Shown here: positions 17,503 through 25,825 of the stretch, in pieces
How the letters are laid out: each line of letters opens with the position of its first letter
How positions within the stretch are numbered: position 1 is the first letter of the stretch
Assembly: GCA_964407695.1 (NCBI GenBank)
Contig: CAYOWQ010000007.1
Location: 124,001 to 188,000 of the forward strand
Origin: CAYOWQ01 sp964407695
GTDB taxonomy: Bacteria > Planctomycetota > Phycisphaerae > Phycisphaerales > SM1A02
Length of the DNA: 64,000 nt
Direction: 5' to 3'
Notes under the pieces: model-generated
Told to the model about the DNA's origin: nothing
The model's input: only the letters and a program-made list of their open reading frames with translations
Databases searched by the model: none
Made by a program: the position numbers and the translations under genes

Positions 17503-20466
17503 ATGACCGACGACCGCTCCCGGCGAATTGCCGAGTTTGTCGAATACGCTCGCACCCTTTCCGGTGATGAAAAGGGCGAAGCGCAGGTCTTTCTTGACCG
17601 GCTCTTCAAGGCCTTCGGCCAGCGGGGTTATAAGGAAGCAGGGGCAACCCTCGAAGACAGGGTGAAGAAGAAAACGGGGGGAACGGGGTTTGCCGACCTT
17701 GTGTGGAAACCCACCGTGCTTATCGAGATGAAGAAGCGCGGGGAGGATTTATCGCGGCACCTCTCGCAGGCGTTCGACTATTGGGTCCAATTGGTGCCGA
17801 ATCGACCCAAGTACGTCATCCTCTGCAACTTCGACGAATTCCGAATCTACAACTTCAACGTCGATCTCAACGAGCCGCAGGATTCGCTGACGCTTGATGA
17901 GATCGCCGACCGCTACTGGCCCCTTGCGTTCCTGTTTCCAACGCGGGAGGAGCCACATTTCCGCGTCAATCGCGAAGAAGCGACTCGCGGCACCGCAGAC
18001 CTCCTCGCCACCGTCTACAACAACCTGGCCGCCAGAAAGACCGTCGGCGCGGAAACAGCGCAGCGCTTCATTCTCCAGATGCTTGTCGCTCTCTTTGCTG
18101 AGGATATTGGTTTGCTGCCCGCCAATTTCGTCACCGACCTGCTGGACGAATGCGTTGACCCGCCGACGGCATTCGACCTACTGGGAGGCCTTTTCCGCGC
18201 CATGAACACCAGGGGCGGCGTCAAGGGCGGGCGATTCAAAGGCGTCGACTATTTCAATGGCGGCCTCTTCGCCGTTCCAGCGCCGATTGAACTGCAAACC
18301 GAGCTTGAGATTCCCATGCTCAAGCGCGCCGCCGAGGCTGATTGGTCGAAGATTTCCCCCGACATCTTCGGCACCATCTTCCAGCACTCGATGAACAAGG
18401 AACAGCGCCACGCCTTCGGCGCTCACTACACCGCCCCCGCCGACATCATGAAGATCGTCCGGCCCACGATCGTCCAGCCCTTTGAAACCGCCATCGCCGA
18501 GGCAGCCAAGCCGCAGGATCTGCTTCGCATCCTCGCCCGCCTTCAAAGTCTTCGCGTGCTCGATCCGGCATGCGGATCGGGCAACTTTCTCTACCTCGCC
18601 TACCGGGAAATGCGGCGACTGGAAGCCGTCATCCAGGCGAAAGAGGTTGAGATGACCAAGCGTCCCGCGGTCGGCCAGATTGCCCGCGGCGGTGTGTCGC
18701 CTTCACAGTTCTTCGGCATGGACATTCTCCCCTTCGCAGTGGAGCTGGCCAAGGTGACCTTGTCGCTCGCGCCCAAGCTTGCCAGTGATGAGCTGCACAC
18801 GACCGAGCCCGTGCTGCCCCTCGACAACCTTGATCAGAACATTCTCTGCAAGGATGCCCTCATCGATGAATCCGGGAACAAGGCTGAGTGGCCCGCGGCG
18901 GATGTGATCATCGGCAATCCGCCGTTCCTGGGCGCGAAGCGACTGAAGCCGGAGCGCGGGGCCGACTACGTAAACGCTGTCCGCAAGGCGTACAAGGATG
19001 TTCCCGGTATGGCGGACTACTGCGTCTACTGGTTCCGCCGGGCTCATGATGAGTTGCCCGCAGCCTCAGCCGAAGACCCTTTCCGCGGCCGGGCGGGTCT
19101 CGTCGGCACGCAGAACATCCGGAACAACAAGAGCCGTGTCGGCGGACTCGACCACATCGTGAAGTCGGGCGTGATCGTGGAGGCGGTAGAGAATCAGCCG
19201 TGGTCGGGCGAGGCGAACGTTCACGTGTCGATTGCGAATTGGGTCAAGTTGCCCGACTCAAAGGCCAAGGAGAAGGACCTTCTCATTCCTGACGAGCGGC
19301 GATTGTGGTGCAAGGTCGATCCCAAGCTGGAACTGATCGATGAAGAGCGGACGACAGCCAGCGCGAAGATTGTCACGCCGGGCAAGCGCGGCCGAGTGCG
19401 CCAAGACAAGTCCTTTGAACTGGCACCTCGATTGGCTAACAACATCTCTTCAGCGCTGTCGGACACTGCGGACGCCGCCATCGCTGATGTCTTGGGCTGC
19501 AACACGACTCCGCAACGCGTCTTTCAAGGAAACACTCCCGGACACGATGGATTCGTGCTTGAGCCCAAGGAAGCTAAGAAAGTATCGAGCAGCGATACGG
19601 CCTCGAAACGGGTGGTCTTTCCGTATCTGATCGGCCGGGAGATAGTTTCAGGGGATGGCCAGCCGGATCGCTACATCATCGACTTTGAGCAAGCTGACAT
19701 CCTTACAGCCAGATCGGCGGAAGCCGCGTTCGCATGGATAGAAGAACATGTGTTGCCGGATCTGACGAATCGCTCAAGAGAGGAAAGGAAGCGCGACGAT
19801 GGGGACACCGTTCGTCAGGATCATTTGAAGCGATGGTGGATTCACTGGCGCCCGCGCGCGGACAGGGTGGCTGCCGTCCGGCAGTTGAGTGGGCGATTCA
19901 TCGCTTGCTCGCGCGTCACGAAGCGCCCCGTCTTTGTGTTTGTCGATCAGAGAATTCGCCCCGGCGATGCCCTCCAGACTTTCGCATTCGACGACGACTA
20001 CTCCTTCGGCATTCTCCAATCCGATGCCCACTGGCAGTGGTTTGTCGCCAAGTGTTCCAAGCTCAAGAGCGACTTCCGCTACACCCCCGAATCCGTCTTC
20101 GACACCTTTCCCTGGCCACAGTCGCCCTCGAAGAAACAGATCAAGGCGGTCGCCGCGGCGGGCCGGGAGATTCGTGCCATCCGCGCCAAGACACTGCCCA
20201 CCATGAAGGGCGGGCTTCGCGCCCTCTACCGCACCCTCGAACTTCCCGGCGCCAACCCCCTCAAGGACGCCCACGCCACACTCGATGCCGCCGTCCTCGA
20301 CGCCTACGGGTTCTCAGCGAAGAAAGACCTCCTGAAACAACTCCTCGACCTCAACCTCGCCGTCGCCAAGGCGATCGACAAGGGAGAGGAAGTCACCGCC
20401 CCCGGCGTGCCGCCGTCGTACGGCGACGCCGCGGATTTGGTGACGGAGGATTGCATCAGGCCTTGA
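17503..20466 (+). CDS. MmeI-like (type IIL) restriction-modification enzyme in one polypeptide
   Basis: A 987-aa fused endonuclease and adenine methyltransferase. An N-terminal PD-(D/E)XK nuclease is intact (D65...E75-M-K77 in FADLVWKPTVLIEMKKRG). A helical linker follows, then the N6-adenine methylase with SAM motif DPACGSGNF (residue 354) and catalytic NPPF (residue 472), preceded by FGAHYT. The C-terminal third is the target-recognition and C-terminal domain (LSGRFIACSRVTKRPVF...FGILQSDAHWQW). Length and order match the MmeI family, which cut about 20 nt from the site and modify one strand. No ribosome-binding site is visible upstream of the ATG. It heads an accessory block reaching to 24132. 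Confidence 0.93.
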   Translation: MTDDRSRRIAEFVEYARTLSGDEKGEAQVFLDRLFKAFGQRGYKEAGATLEDRVKKKTGGTGFADLVWKPTVLIEMKKRGEDLSRHLSQAFDYWVQLVPNRPKYVILCNFDEFRIYNFNVDLNEPQDSLTLDEIADRYWPLAFLFPTREEPHFRVNREEATRGTADLLATVYNNLAARKTVGAETAQRFILQMLVALFAEDIGLLPANFVTDLLDECVDPPTAFDLLGGLFRAMNTRGGVKGGRFKGVDYFNGGLFAVPAPIELQTELEIPMLKRAAEADWSKISPDIFGTIFQHSMNKEQRHAFGAHYTAPADIMKIVRPTIVQPFETAIAEAAKPQDLLRILARLQSLRVLDPACGSGNFLYLAYREMRRLEAVIQAKEVEMTKRPAVGQIARGGVSPSQFFGMDILPFAVELAKVTLSLAPKLASDELHTTEPVLPLDNLDQNILCKDALIDESGNKAEWPAADVIIGNPPFLGAKRLKPERGADYVNAVRKAYKDVPGMADYCVYWFRRAHDELPAASAEDPFRGRAGLVGTQNIRNNKSRVGGLDHIVKSGVIVEAVENQPWSGEANVHVSIANWVKLPDSKAKEKDLLIPDERRLWCKVDPKLELIDEERTTASAKIVTPGKRGRVRQDKSFELAPRLANNISSALSDTADAAIADVLGCNTTPQRVFQGNTPGHDGFVLEPKEAKKVSSSDTASKRVVFPYLIGREIVSGDGQPDRYIIDFEQADILTARSAEAAFAWIEEHVLPDLTNRSREERKRDDGDTVRQDHLKRWWIHWRPRADRVAAVRQLSGRFIACSRVTKRPVFVFVDQRIRPGDALQTFAFDDDYSFGILQSDAHWQWFVAKCSKLKSDFRYTPESVFDTFPWPQSPSKKQIKAVAAAGREIRAIRAKTLPTMKGGLRALYRTLELPGANPLKDAHATLDAAVLDAYGFSAKKDLLKQLLDLNLAVAKAIDKGEEVTAPGVPPSYGDAADLVTEDCIRP

Positions 20467-20546
20467 GCCTCCGCGGATTGGCGAGTGGTTCGCAGAGTCA
20501 AACAGTGGCCGGTCGCCTTCTTCGCCCTCTGTAGGTAGGATTGGGT

Positions 20547-21098
20547 ATGGCAACCGGCTCGGAATTGTGGGGCCTTTTGGGAGTCGCTGCGGTGCTCGCA
20601 ATTGGGTTCTGGCTGCTCAGTAGGCCAACGGTGACACCGCAAATGCACGCGGCGCGCCGGGTCGGACTGCTCGGAATTCACCAGGCGCGCTGCAATGACA
20701 CGGAGAAATGGGAATGGTGGGTCCTTCAACTGTCATTCGATCGTTCCTACGCGAACATCGACCGAGAGAACGCAGCCTTTCTTGCCTACTGGGTGCGCCT
20801 TGCTGATGCGCTTTCGCCTGACATGCTCTCGGCCGTTGGACCACCGCTTGGCGTGCGCTTTGAGCGCGAGGTGCTGCGCGGCTTTCAGCCATCTGAACAG
20901 GCCGATGTGCACTTTTCGACTTTCGTACAGACGGTATGCGACCCGCGAGAGCTTCCGCGGCGGGTGCGTGCCATTTCCGTGATGGGGGAAGGCCCAAGCG
21001 AATACTCAAGGGCATACAGTCAGGAACTCGAAGAGCGATTTCCCGATCAGCGGCGATCCTCGCTGGGCGCCCGGCGTGCGGAGAGTGCGGATTCTTGA
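20547..21098 (+). CDS. Hypothetical membrane-anchored protein
   Basis: A 183-aa protein with one N-terminal transmembrane helix (LWGLLGVAAVLAIGFWLLS) and a soluble domain of no family I recognise (WEWWVLQLSFDRSYANIDRENAAFLAYW). A TTG start 6 nt upstream is possible. It lies 80 nt after the restriction enzyme and 31 nt before the HAD gene, so it may be co-transcribed with them. Confidence 0.65.
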   Translation: MATGSELWGLLGVAAVLAIGFWLLSRPTVTPQMHAARRVGLLGIHQARCNDTEKWEWWVLQLSFDRSYANIDRENAAFLAYWVRLADALSPDMLSAVGPPLGVRFEREVLRGFQPSEQADVHFSTFVQTVCDPRELPRRVRAISVMGEGPSEYSRAYSQELEERFPDQRRSSLGARRAESADS

Positions 21099-21129
21099 GG
21101 CGTATACCGAGATGAAAGCCTGATTGCCG

Positions 21130-21996
21130 ATGCCCACACGCAAGATCAAAATCGCCATCGCTTACGACTTCGACGGCACGCTCGCCCCCGGCAATATGCA
21201 AGAGCAGAGTTTTCTACCGGCCGTCGCATCGAATGGCGACAGGTTTTGGAAGCAAGCCAAGGCGCGTGCGAAGCAGCATGACATGGACGAGATTCTCGCG
21301 TACATGGAGCTGATGCTTGAGCAGTCAAGGGCGACAAACAACCCCAGCACTCGGCAAGCGTTCAAGGCGTATGGCCGACAGATCAGGTTCTTTCCGGGGG
21401 TCGAATCCTGGTTCAAGCGGATCAATGACTTCGGAAAGCGGTACGGTTGTGCAGTCTCCCATTACATCATCTCTTCCGGTAACAAAGAGACAATTGAAGG
21501 TACACGCATCGCAAAGCACTTCTCACGTGTCTTTGCGTCATGCTTTCGATACGACGCCAACGGGGTCGCGGTGTGGCCGGCGCTGGCCGTCAATTACACC
21601 AACAAGGCCCAATATTTGTTCCGAATCAATAAGGGCATCGAGAACGCACACGACAACACCACGATCAATAAGTACACACCGGAGGAAAAACGCCCGGTTC
21701 CCTTTAAGAACTTCATCTACATCGGTGATGGCGAGACAGATATTCCCGCAATGAAAATGCTCACGTATCAGGGAGGGAAGTCAATCGTGGTCTATTCGGC
21801 TCGCAAACGAGGAGCAAAGAAAAATGCCCACGTGCTGGTGCAACAGCATCGAGCCGATATTGCCGTGCCTGCGAACTATTCACGCGGCTCAACGTTGGAG
21901 GCCGCCGTGAAGGCGGCAATACAACAGATCCAAGCTCGGCACGCATTCGAGCACTGCGATACCAGCCCGCTCAAAGGCGTTCGTCCACCGAAGTGA
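21130..21996 (+). CDS. HAD-superfamily hydrolase
   Basis: A 288-aa haloacid-dehalogenase-fold protein. Motif I is AYDFDGTLAPG, motif II lies around YIISSGN, and motif IV is YIGDGETDIPAM, with an intervening lysine (KRPVPFKNF); a phosphatase is likely. A long helical cap separates motifs I and II. Codon use is visibly more A/T-rich than in the flanking core genes, consistent with horizontal acquisition. The substrate is unknown; it lies between restriction and nuclease genes. Confidence 0.8.
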   Translation: MPTRKIKIAIAYDFDGTLAPGNMQEQSFLPAVASNGDRFWKQAKARAKQHDMDEILAYMELMLEQSRATNNPSTRQAFKAYGRQIRFFPGVESWFKRINDFGKRYGCAVSHYIISSGNKETIEGTRIAKHFSRVFASCFRYDANGVAVWPALAVNYTNKAQYLFRINKGIENAHDNTTINKYTPEEKRPVPFKNFIYIGDGETDIPAMKMLTYQGGKSIVVYSARKRGAKKNAHVLVQQHRADIAVPANYSRGSTLEAAVKAAIQQIQARHAFEHCDTSPLKGVRPPK

Positions 21997-22057
21997 TATA
22001 CCTCCATGCCGTCTGCAGGCGCATGTACACCGAGCTAGACGTTCAGAAAGCGACCCC

Positions 22058-22417
22058 ATGCCAAACCGACACCTTTCCGAACAGGAACTCGCAATCGCCA
22101 ACCGCATCCTGTCGCGAGTGCGCAAAATGATCGAGAAGGAAGCCGACGGAGCGGCCGACCTGCTCTGGGCGCTTCGCCGCAAAGTGGCCAAGGAACTCTC
22201 CTACGACGAACGTGGGAAGCCCATGGACCGGCGGAAACTCAAAGCCGTCAAGCGCGCCTTGCAGGGCGGCAAGTGCGCTATGTGCAAGAGAAAGCTCCCG
22301 GCACGCGGTGCCATCCTTGACCGAAAGAAGGCGATTGAAGGCTACACCGAAGCGAATACGCGATTGATCTGCGAGAAGTGCGACAAAGCGACGCAGGCCA
22401 AACGCGGCTATCGATAA
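22058..22417 (+). CDS. Small HNH-like zinc-finger protein, catalytic histidines apparently missing
   Basis: A 119-aa protein with an N-terminal helical region and a C-terminal treble-clef pattern CAMCKRKLP...ILDRKKAIEGYTEANTRLICEKCDK. The two CxxC pairs and the TEANTRLIC segment match HNH proteins. The general-base His (usually before '...G.T...N') is replaced by Asp/Arg, and the His after the last CxxC is replaced by Asp. It may bind DNA without cutting, or use other residues. Confidence 0.6.
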   Translation: MPNRHLSEQELAIANRILSRVRKMIEKEADGAADLLWALRRKVAKELSYDERGKPMDRRKLKAVKRALQGGKCAMCKRKLPARGAILDRKKAIEGYTEANTRLICEKCDKATQAKRGYR

Positions 22418-22557
22418 TCGCGGAGTTGCGGTGGGACGACTCCCAACGGGCCAAATGATGTCTGCGACGGGGGTGCGTTCAATCCCATCACCCAAGACTG
22501 TCCGGCAGGGTCTGGTTTCATCAGACTGACACCTGATACATTGGAATCTGCATCGAT

Positions 22558-23283
22558 ATGCCCCGCCGAAGCAACCACCTCGTTTGCCAGTTTCTTGAGA
22601 ACGTCTCCCGCGCAGCGCTGGAGAAGCATGAGCGCACCGTCCGCGAATACGTTCGCGGCCGACACGGCGTGTACGCCCTTTACCGGCGCGACAAGCTCTA
22701 CTACGTCGGTCTGGCGATCAACCTTCGGAATCGGCTGAAGCACCACCTCCGCGATGGGCACGCCAAGCGGTGGGACCGCTTCAGCGTGTACCTGACCATT
22801 CGCAACGATCACATTCGCGAGCTCGAGGCGTTGGTGCTGCGGATCGTGCGGACCAAGGGAAACAAACAGACCGGTCGCCTGCGCGGGGCGGAAAATCTCA
22901 AGACAAAACTTGCCCGGCAGATTCGTTCGCAACAGCGGGATGAACTTTCCGAGCTGTTGCGCGGCTGGAAGCGAGCGCCGGCAAAACGCGAATCGGCCCA
23001 CTCATCCAAGCAGTCGCTCGGTCGGAAGAAGACGAAGGGTCGCCAACCTACCCTGGCGATGTACATCAATCAGCCGTTTCGCATCCGTGCCACCTCCGGG
23101 GGCAAGATGGTCCGTGCGACAGTTCGACGGGACGGTTCAGTTCGTTTCAACAAGGTGGTGTACAACTCCCCATCACTCGCCGCAGCGGCCGCCTGCAAGC
23201 GCAAGAGCTGCAACGGCTGGCGATTCTGGCATTACCAGCGCGCCCCGGGCGATTGGGTGCCGCTGTCTGTCCTGCGCAAGTAA
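22558..23283 (+). CDS. GIY-YIG nuclease with C-terminal RAMA-like domain
   Basis: A 241-aa protein. The N-terminal part carries the GIY-YIG core as GVYALYRRDKLYYVGLAINL, followed by Arg in RNRLKHHL and a Glu-bearing helix (HIRELEALVLRIV), so catalytic residues appear kept. After a basic linker, the C-terminal 70 residues (VRATVRRDGSVRFNKVVYNSPSLAAAAA...NGWRFWHY) resemble small RAMA-type modules associated with restriction and methylation systems. A role in cutting or surveying modified DNA is inferred. It sits 3 kb after the MmeI-like enzyme. Confidence 0.75.
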   Translation: MPRRSNHLVCQFLENVSRAALEKHERTVREYVRGRHGVYALYRRDKLYYVGLAINLRNRLKHHLRDGHAKRWDRFSVYLTIRNDHIRELEALVLRIVRTKGNKQTGRLRGAENLKTKLARQIRSQQRDELSELLRGWKRAPAKRESAHSSKQSLGRKKTKGRQPTLAMYINQPFRIRATSGGKMVRATVRRDGSVRFNKVVYNSPSLAAAAACKRKSCNGWRFWHYQRAPGDWVPLSVLRK

Positions 23284-23307
23284 GCACGCCTCACATGGGG
23301 CTCTCAA

Positions 23308-24132
23308 ATGAACAGTTTCGCAACGAAACCTGCCAACGGACAACTTGGTCCCATTTCCCCCATCGACTTCTGGAACGCGTTCCACGATTGCCTCTCGCGG
23401 CCGCTGACATGGGTTGATCTGGCGTGGAGCCCGGGCGCGTGCTGGACGTCGTGCATCACACTGGCTGCGGCGTGGACCGCCCGGCGGCTGCGAATGCATC
23501 CCGTGCTGGAGTGGCGGAAGTTCGATGTCGCCATGTTCCGCCACGAACTTGTTCCGCGCGAGCGCGTTGAGCGGTTCGAGGCCCGGCCCGACATCATCTT
23601 TGAGACCGAGGCGGGGGCGACGTGCTGGACGCATGAACTGTGCAAGCTCTGGAGCGAGTGCGCGCCGCTGCGGGTGGTGTTGGGATTGTCGCGCCGATTC
23701 GGCGAGCGTTGCGGACCGCTGGATGCCTGCATCGCCGATTGCGGGGCAACGCGATTCGCGCCAGGGACGATCCTCTTCATCGAAGCGCCGGAAAACTCTC
23801 TGCCTGCGACCGCCCCGAACTGGCGACTGTGGACCATCGAAGACGGCCGAAGCGCCAGGCTGCTGCGTCCCGACACCGGTTTCAACCCTTCGCGAACCGC
23901 AGAGCGCAACATCATCAGGCGCGAAGAACGCCGCAAGGAGAAGGACAAGACCGTCGCCGAGGTGCGGGTGACCTGGCCGAGGGCGTATGAAACGTGGAGT
24001 GTGCATGAGGAGGCGGAACTACGCCGGATGGAGCGGGACGGCACCAACGTTGAGACCATCGCCCGCACCCTCGGCCGCCAGCCCAGCGCTATTCGCAGCC
24101 GACTTCGAAAGATGGAGACCAGACCGTTCTGA
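23308..24132 (+). CDS. Hypothetical protein with C-terminal helix-turn-helix (SANT/Myb-like) tail
   Basis: A 274-aa protein. Residues 1-220 are of unknown family, Cys/Trp-rich (WSPGACWTSCITLAAAW; CGPLDACIADCG). The tail reads WSVHEEAELRRMERDGTNVETIARTLGRQPSAIRSRLRK, a short helix-turn-helix found at the ends of several nucleases. It is the last plus-strand gene of the island; NERD gene transcription converges on it. GGGG lies a few nt before the ATG. Confidence 0.65.
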   Translation: MNSFATKPANGQLGPISPIDFWNAFHDCLSRPLTWVDLAWSPGACWTSCITLAAAWTARRLRMHPVLEWRKFDVAMFRHELVPRERVERFEARPDIIFETEAGATCWTHELCKLWSECAPLRVVLGLSRRFGERCGPLDACIADCGATRFAPGTILFIEAPENSLPATAPNWRLWTIEDGRSARLLRPDTGFNPSRTAERNIIRREERRKEKDKTVAEVRVTWPRAYETWSVHEEAELRRMERDGTNVETIARTLGRQPSAIRSRLRKMETRPF

Positions 24133-24211
24133 CCCACACCTCGGGCCGAACGGAATCAGCCCGCCATCAGGCGCTACCAAACCGATGGAGCACGATCCGG
24201 AGCCGGAGAAT

Positions 24212-25057
24212 TCATCGCAGCTTCGCTTCCGCTTCCTCGCGTCGACGCGTGGTCCGCTCCACGTGCTCCCTGATTCGCGATGACAGGCGGGCGATGTCAT
24301 CCTGATTCAGGCGCCGGCGCTCGTTTCGCACCCACACGACAAACATCATGGGATTCAACACCCAGACCTCGGAACGCGCGGAGTTCATCGCCGACTTCCT
24401 GACGTACCACCCGGGAAAGGTCAGCACACCCCTCACCGGTACATTCGACATGCCGGTTTCGCGCTCAAGGAATGATTTCACCGCTGTTCGAACCGCTCGC
24501 GTCTGCACCAGCGGATTCGGATCAGCGCGAACGCCGTCGATCAGCACTTCGCCGTCGTGATCGACCGTGATGAAAGCCTTGCCCCTGCCGGGTTTGTTTC
24601 GGGCCTTGGTCTCCACCACGAACACCCCGCCGGGGCCGATGAGAATGTGGTCGAAGTTGGCCAGTCGCTCGCCCGGCATCGGCTCGTGCTCCGGCGGCAC
24701 ATCGTGAAAGACCCTGTAGCCAATGCGAACCAGCTCATCGATCGCATCGGCCACCAATCGCTCGCCGCGAATGCCGCTGCGGTCGGTCTGGTCGGCGGCA
24801 ATGCCCGCGTTGATCAGCCGGTTGCACCACCAAAACAGTCCCATGAGAAGAACCAGGCCGAGGATGGAGACGGTCCACCGCACCACCGGCGGGAAGATCG
24901 CAGGCCAGGTCCCCACCAGGGTGACGGCGATCATCGCTCCGCAAATCACGCCCGTCGTGATCCCGACGAGGAACATCGACGAGACTTCGCGCCCCAGACG
25001 TTGTTGACGCAAGGTCCGAATGGAATCCCCCGGCCGATTGAGCGGCGTATCACCCAT
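24212..25057 (-). CDS. Membrane-anchored NERD-domain protein
   Basis: A 281-aa protein with two transmembrane helices (MFLVGITTGVICGAMIAVTLVG and WTVSILGLVLLMGLFWWCN), then a nuclease-related domain: GIRGERLVADAIDEL, NFDHILIGPGGVFVVETKARNKPGRG and GVLTFPGW. The D...ExK pattern (FDHILIG...VETK) is the PD-(D/E)XK-like core. Function is unknown; NERD proteins often lie near defence genes. GGGA precedes the ATG by about 6 nt. Confidence 0.85.
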   Translation of the reverse strand: MGDTPLNRPGDSIRTLRQQRLGREVSSMFLVGITTGVICGAMIAVTLVGTWPAIFPPVVRWTVSILGLVLLMGLFWWCNRLINAGIAADQTDRSGIRGERLVADAIDELVRIGYRVFHDVPPEHEPMPGERLANFDHILIGPGGVFVVETKARNKPGRGKAFITVDHDGEVLIDGVRADPNPLVQTRAVRTAVKSFLERETGMSNVPVRGVLTFPGWYVRKSAMNSARSEVWVLNPMMFVVWVRNERRRLNQDDIARLSSRIREHVERTTRRREEAEAKLR

Positions 25058-25229
25058 GTGTATCCCTTTCCGGTTGCCCCATGAACCCATCATGCCGGAT
25101 ATCGGCCCCGCCCGCCACCCCTTGCCACCACCCCCGCGTTTCCGGACGCAGCCCGAGCCTCGGCCCGGGATCGGGATTCGCCAACCGCATTCGCGGGCGA
25201 ATAAACGGGATGGACGTTCCATCGGGCGG

Positions 25230-25540
25230 AAAAAACGCGCGTGGGAGCCGAGGAAACGCGGGTGAGAGCGGCGAAAACGCGCGTGAGAGCGGAGCAAACG
25301 CGCGTGGGAGCCGAGCAAACGCGCGTGGGAGCCGAGCAAACGCGCGTAGGAGCAGAGGAAACGCGGGTGGGAGCCGAGGAGACGCGTGCGAGAAGCGAGG
25401 AGACGCGTGCGAGAAGCGAGAAGACGCGTGCGAGAAGCGAGAAGACGCGCGCGAGAAGCGAGAAGACGCGCGTGGGAGCCGAGGGCGCACCGGTGAGAGC
25501 GGCGAAAACGCGCGTGGGAGCCGAGCCTTCGCGCGTGGTG
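25230..25540. repeat. 21-bp minisatellite, about 14-15 units
   Basis: Tandem units of exactly 21 bp built around GTGGGAGCCGAG plus CAAACGCGC, drifting to GAGAAGCGAGAAGACGCGC in the centre. Because 21 is a multiple of three, several frames on both strands stay open and translate as seven-residue repeats (such as VGAEQTR). No ribosome-binding site or conserved start supports a protein, so I treat it as non-coding. Confidence 0.85.
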
Positions 25541-25687
25541 CGGGCCAACGTTCCCATGCAGCATGTGAAAGGACTCGTGGGAAAGGAGAATTGAAGAGGC
25601 TCTGAATCCCCCACCCCAGCCCACGCTCCGCCGCGGCGGACATCTTCGCGGCGACTCTCCAGCCCCGGTCAAGCGGAGTGCATCCCC

Positions 25688-25825
25688 ACTCAGTCTCCCG
25701 CCCACTCAGTCTCTCAGTCTCCCCCCACTCAGTCTCTCTGTCTCTCAGTCTCTTTGTCTCTCACCTCGACACCTTGACACCTTCGTCTCTCAGTCTCTCA
25801 GTCTCTCAATCTCTCCGTCTCTTCG
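25688..25825. repeat. Octamer microsatellite (CTCAGTCT)n with (CTTGACAC) units
   Basis: Period-8 repeats of CTCAGTCT and variants, interrupted by CTCGACACCTTGACAC. The array overlaps the last codons and stop of the kinase-WD40 gene (TCTCTCAG...), whose final residues ETERLRD are encoded by repeat units. Confidence 0.85.

Noticed and set aside
25241..25594. Heptad-repeat protein encoded by the 21-bp minisatellite
   Set aside because: Open frames occur on both strands and in several frames simply because the period is a multiple of three; there is no ribosome-binding site or conserved flank.
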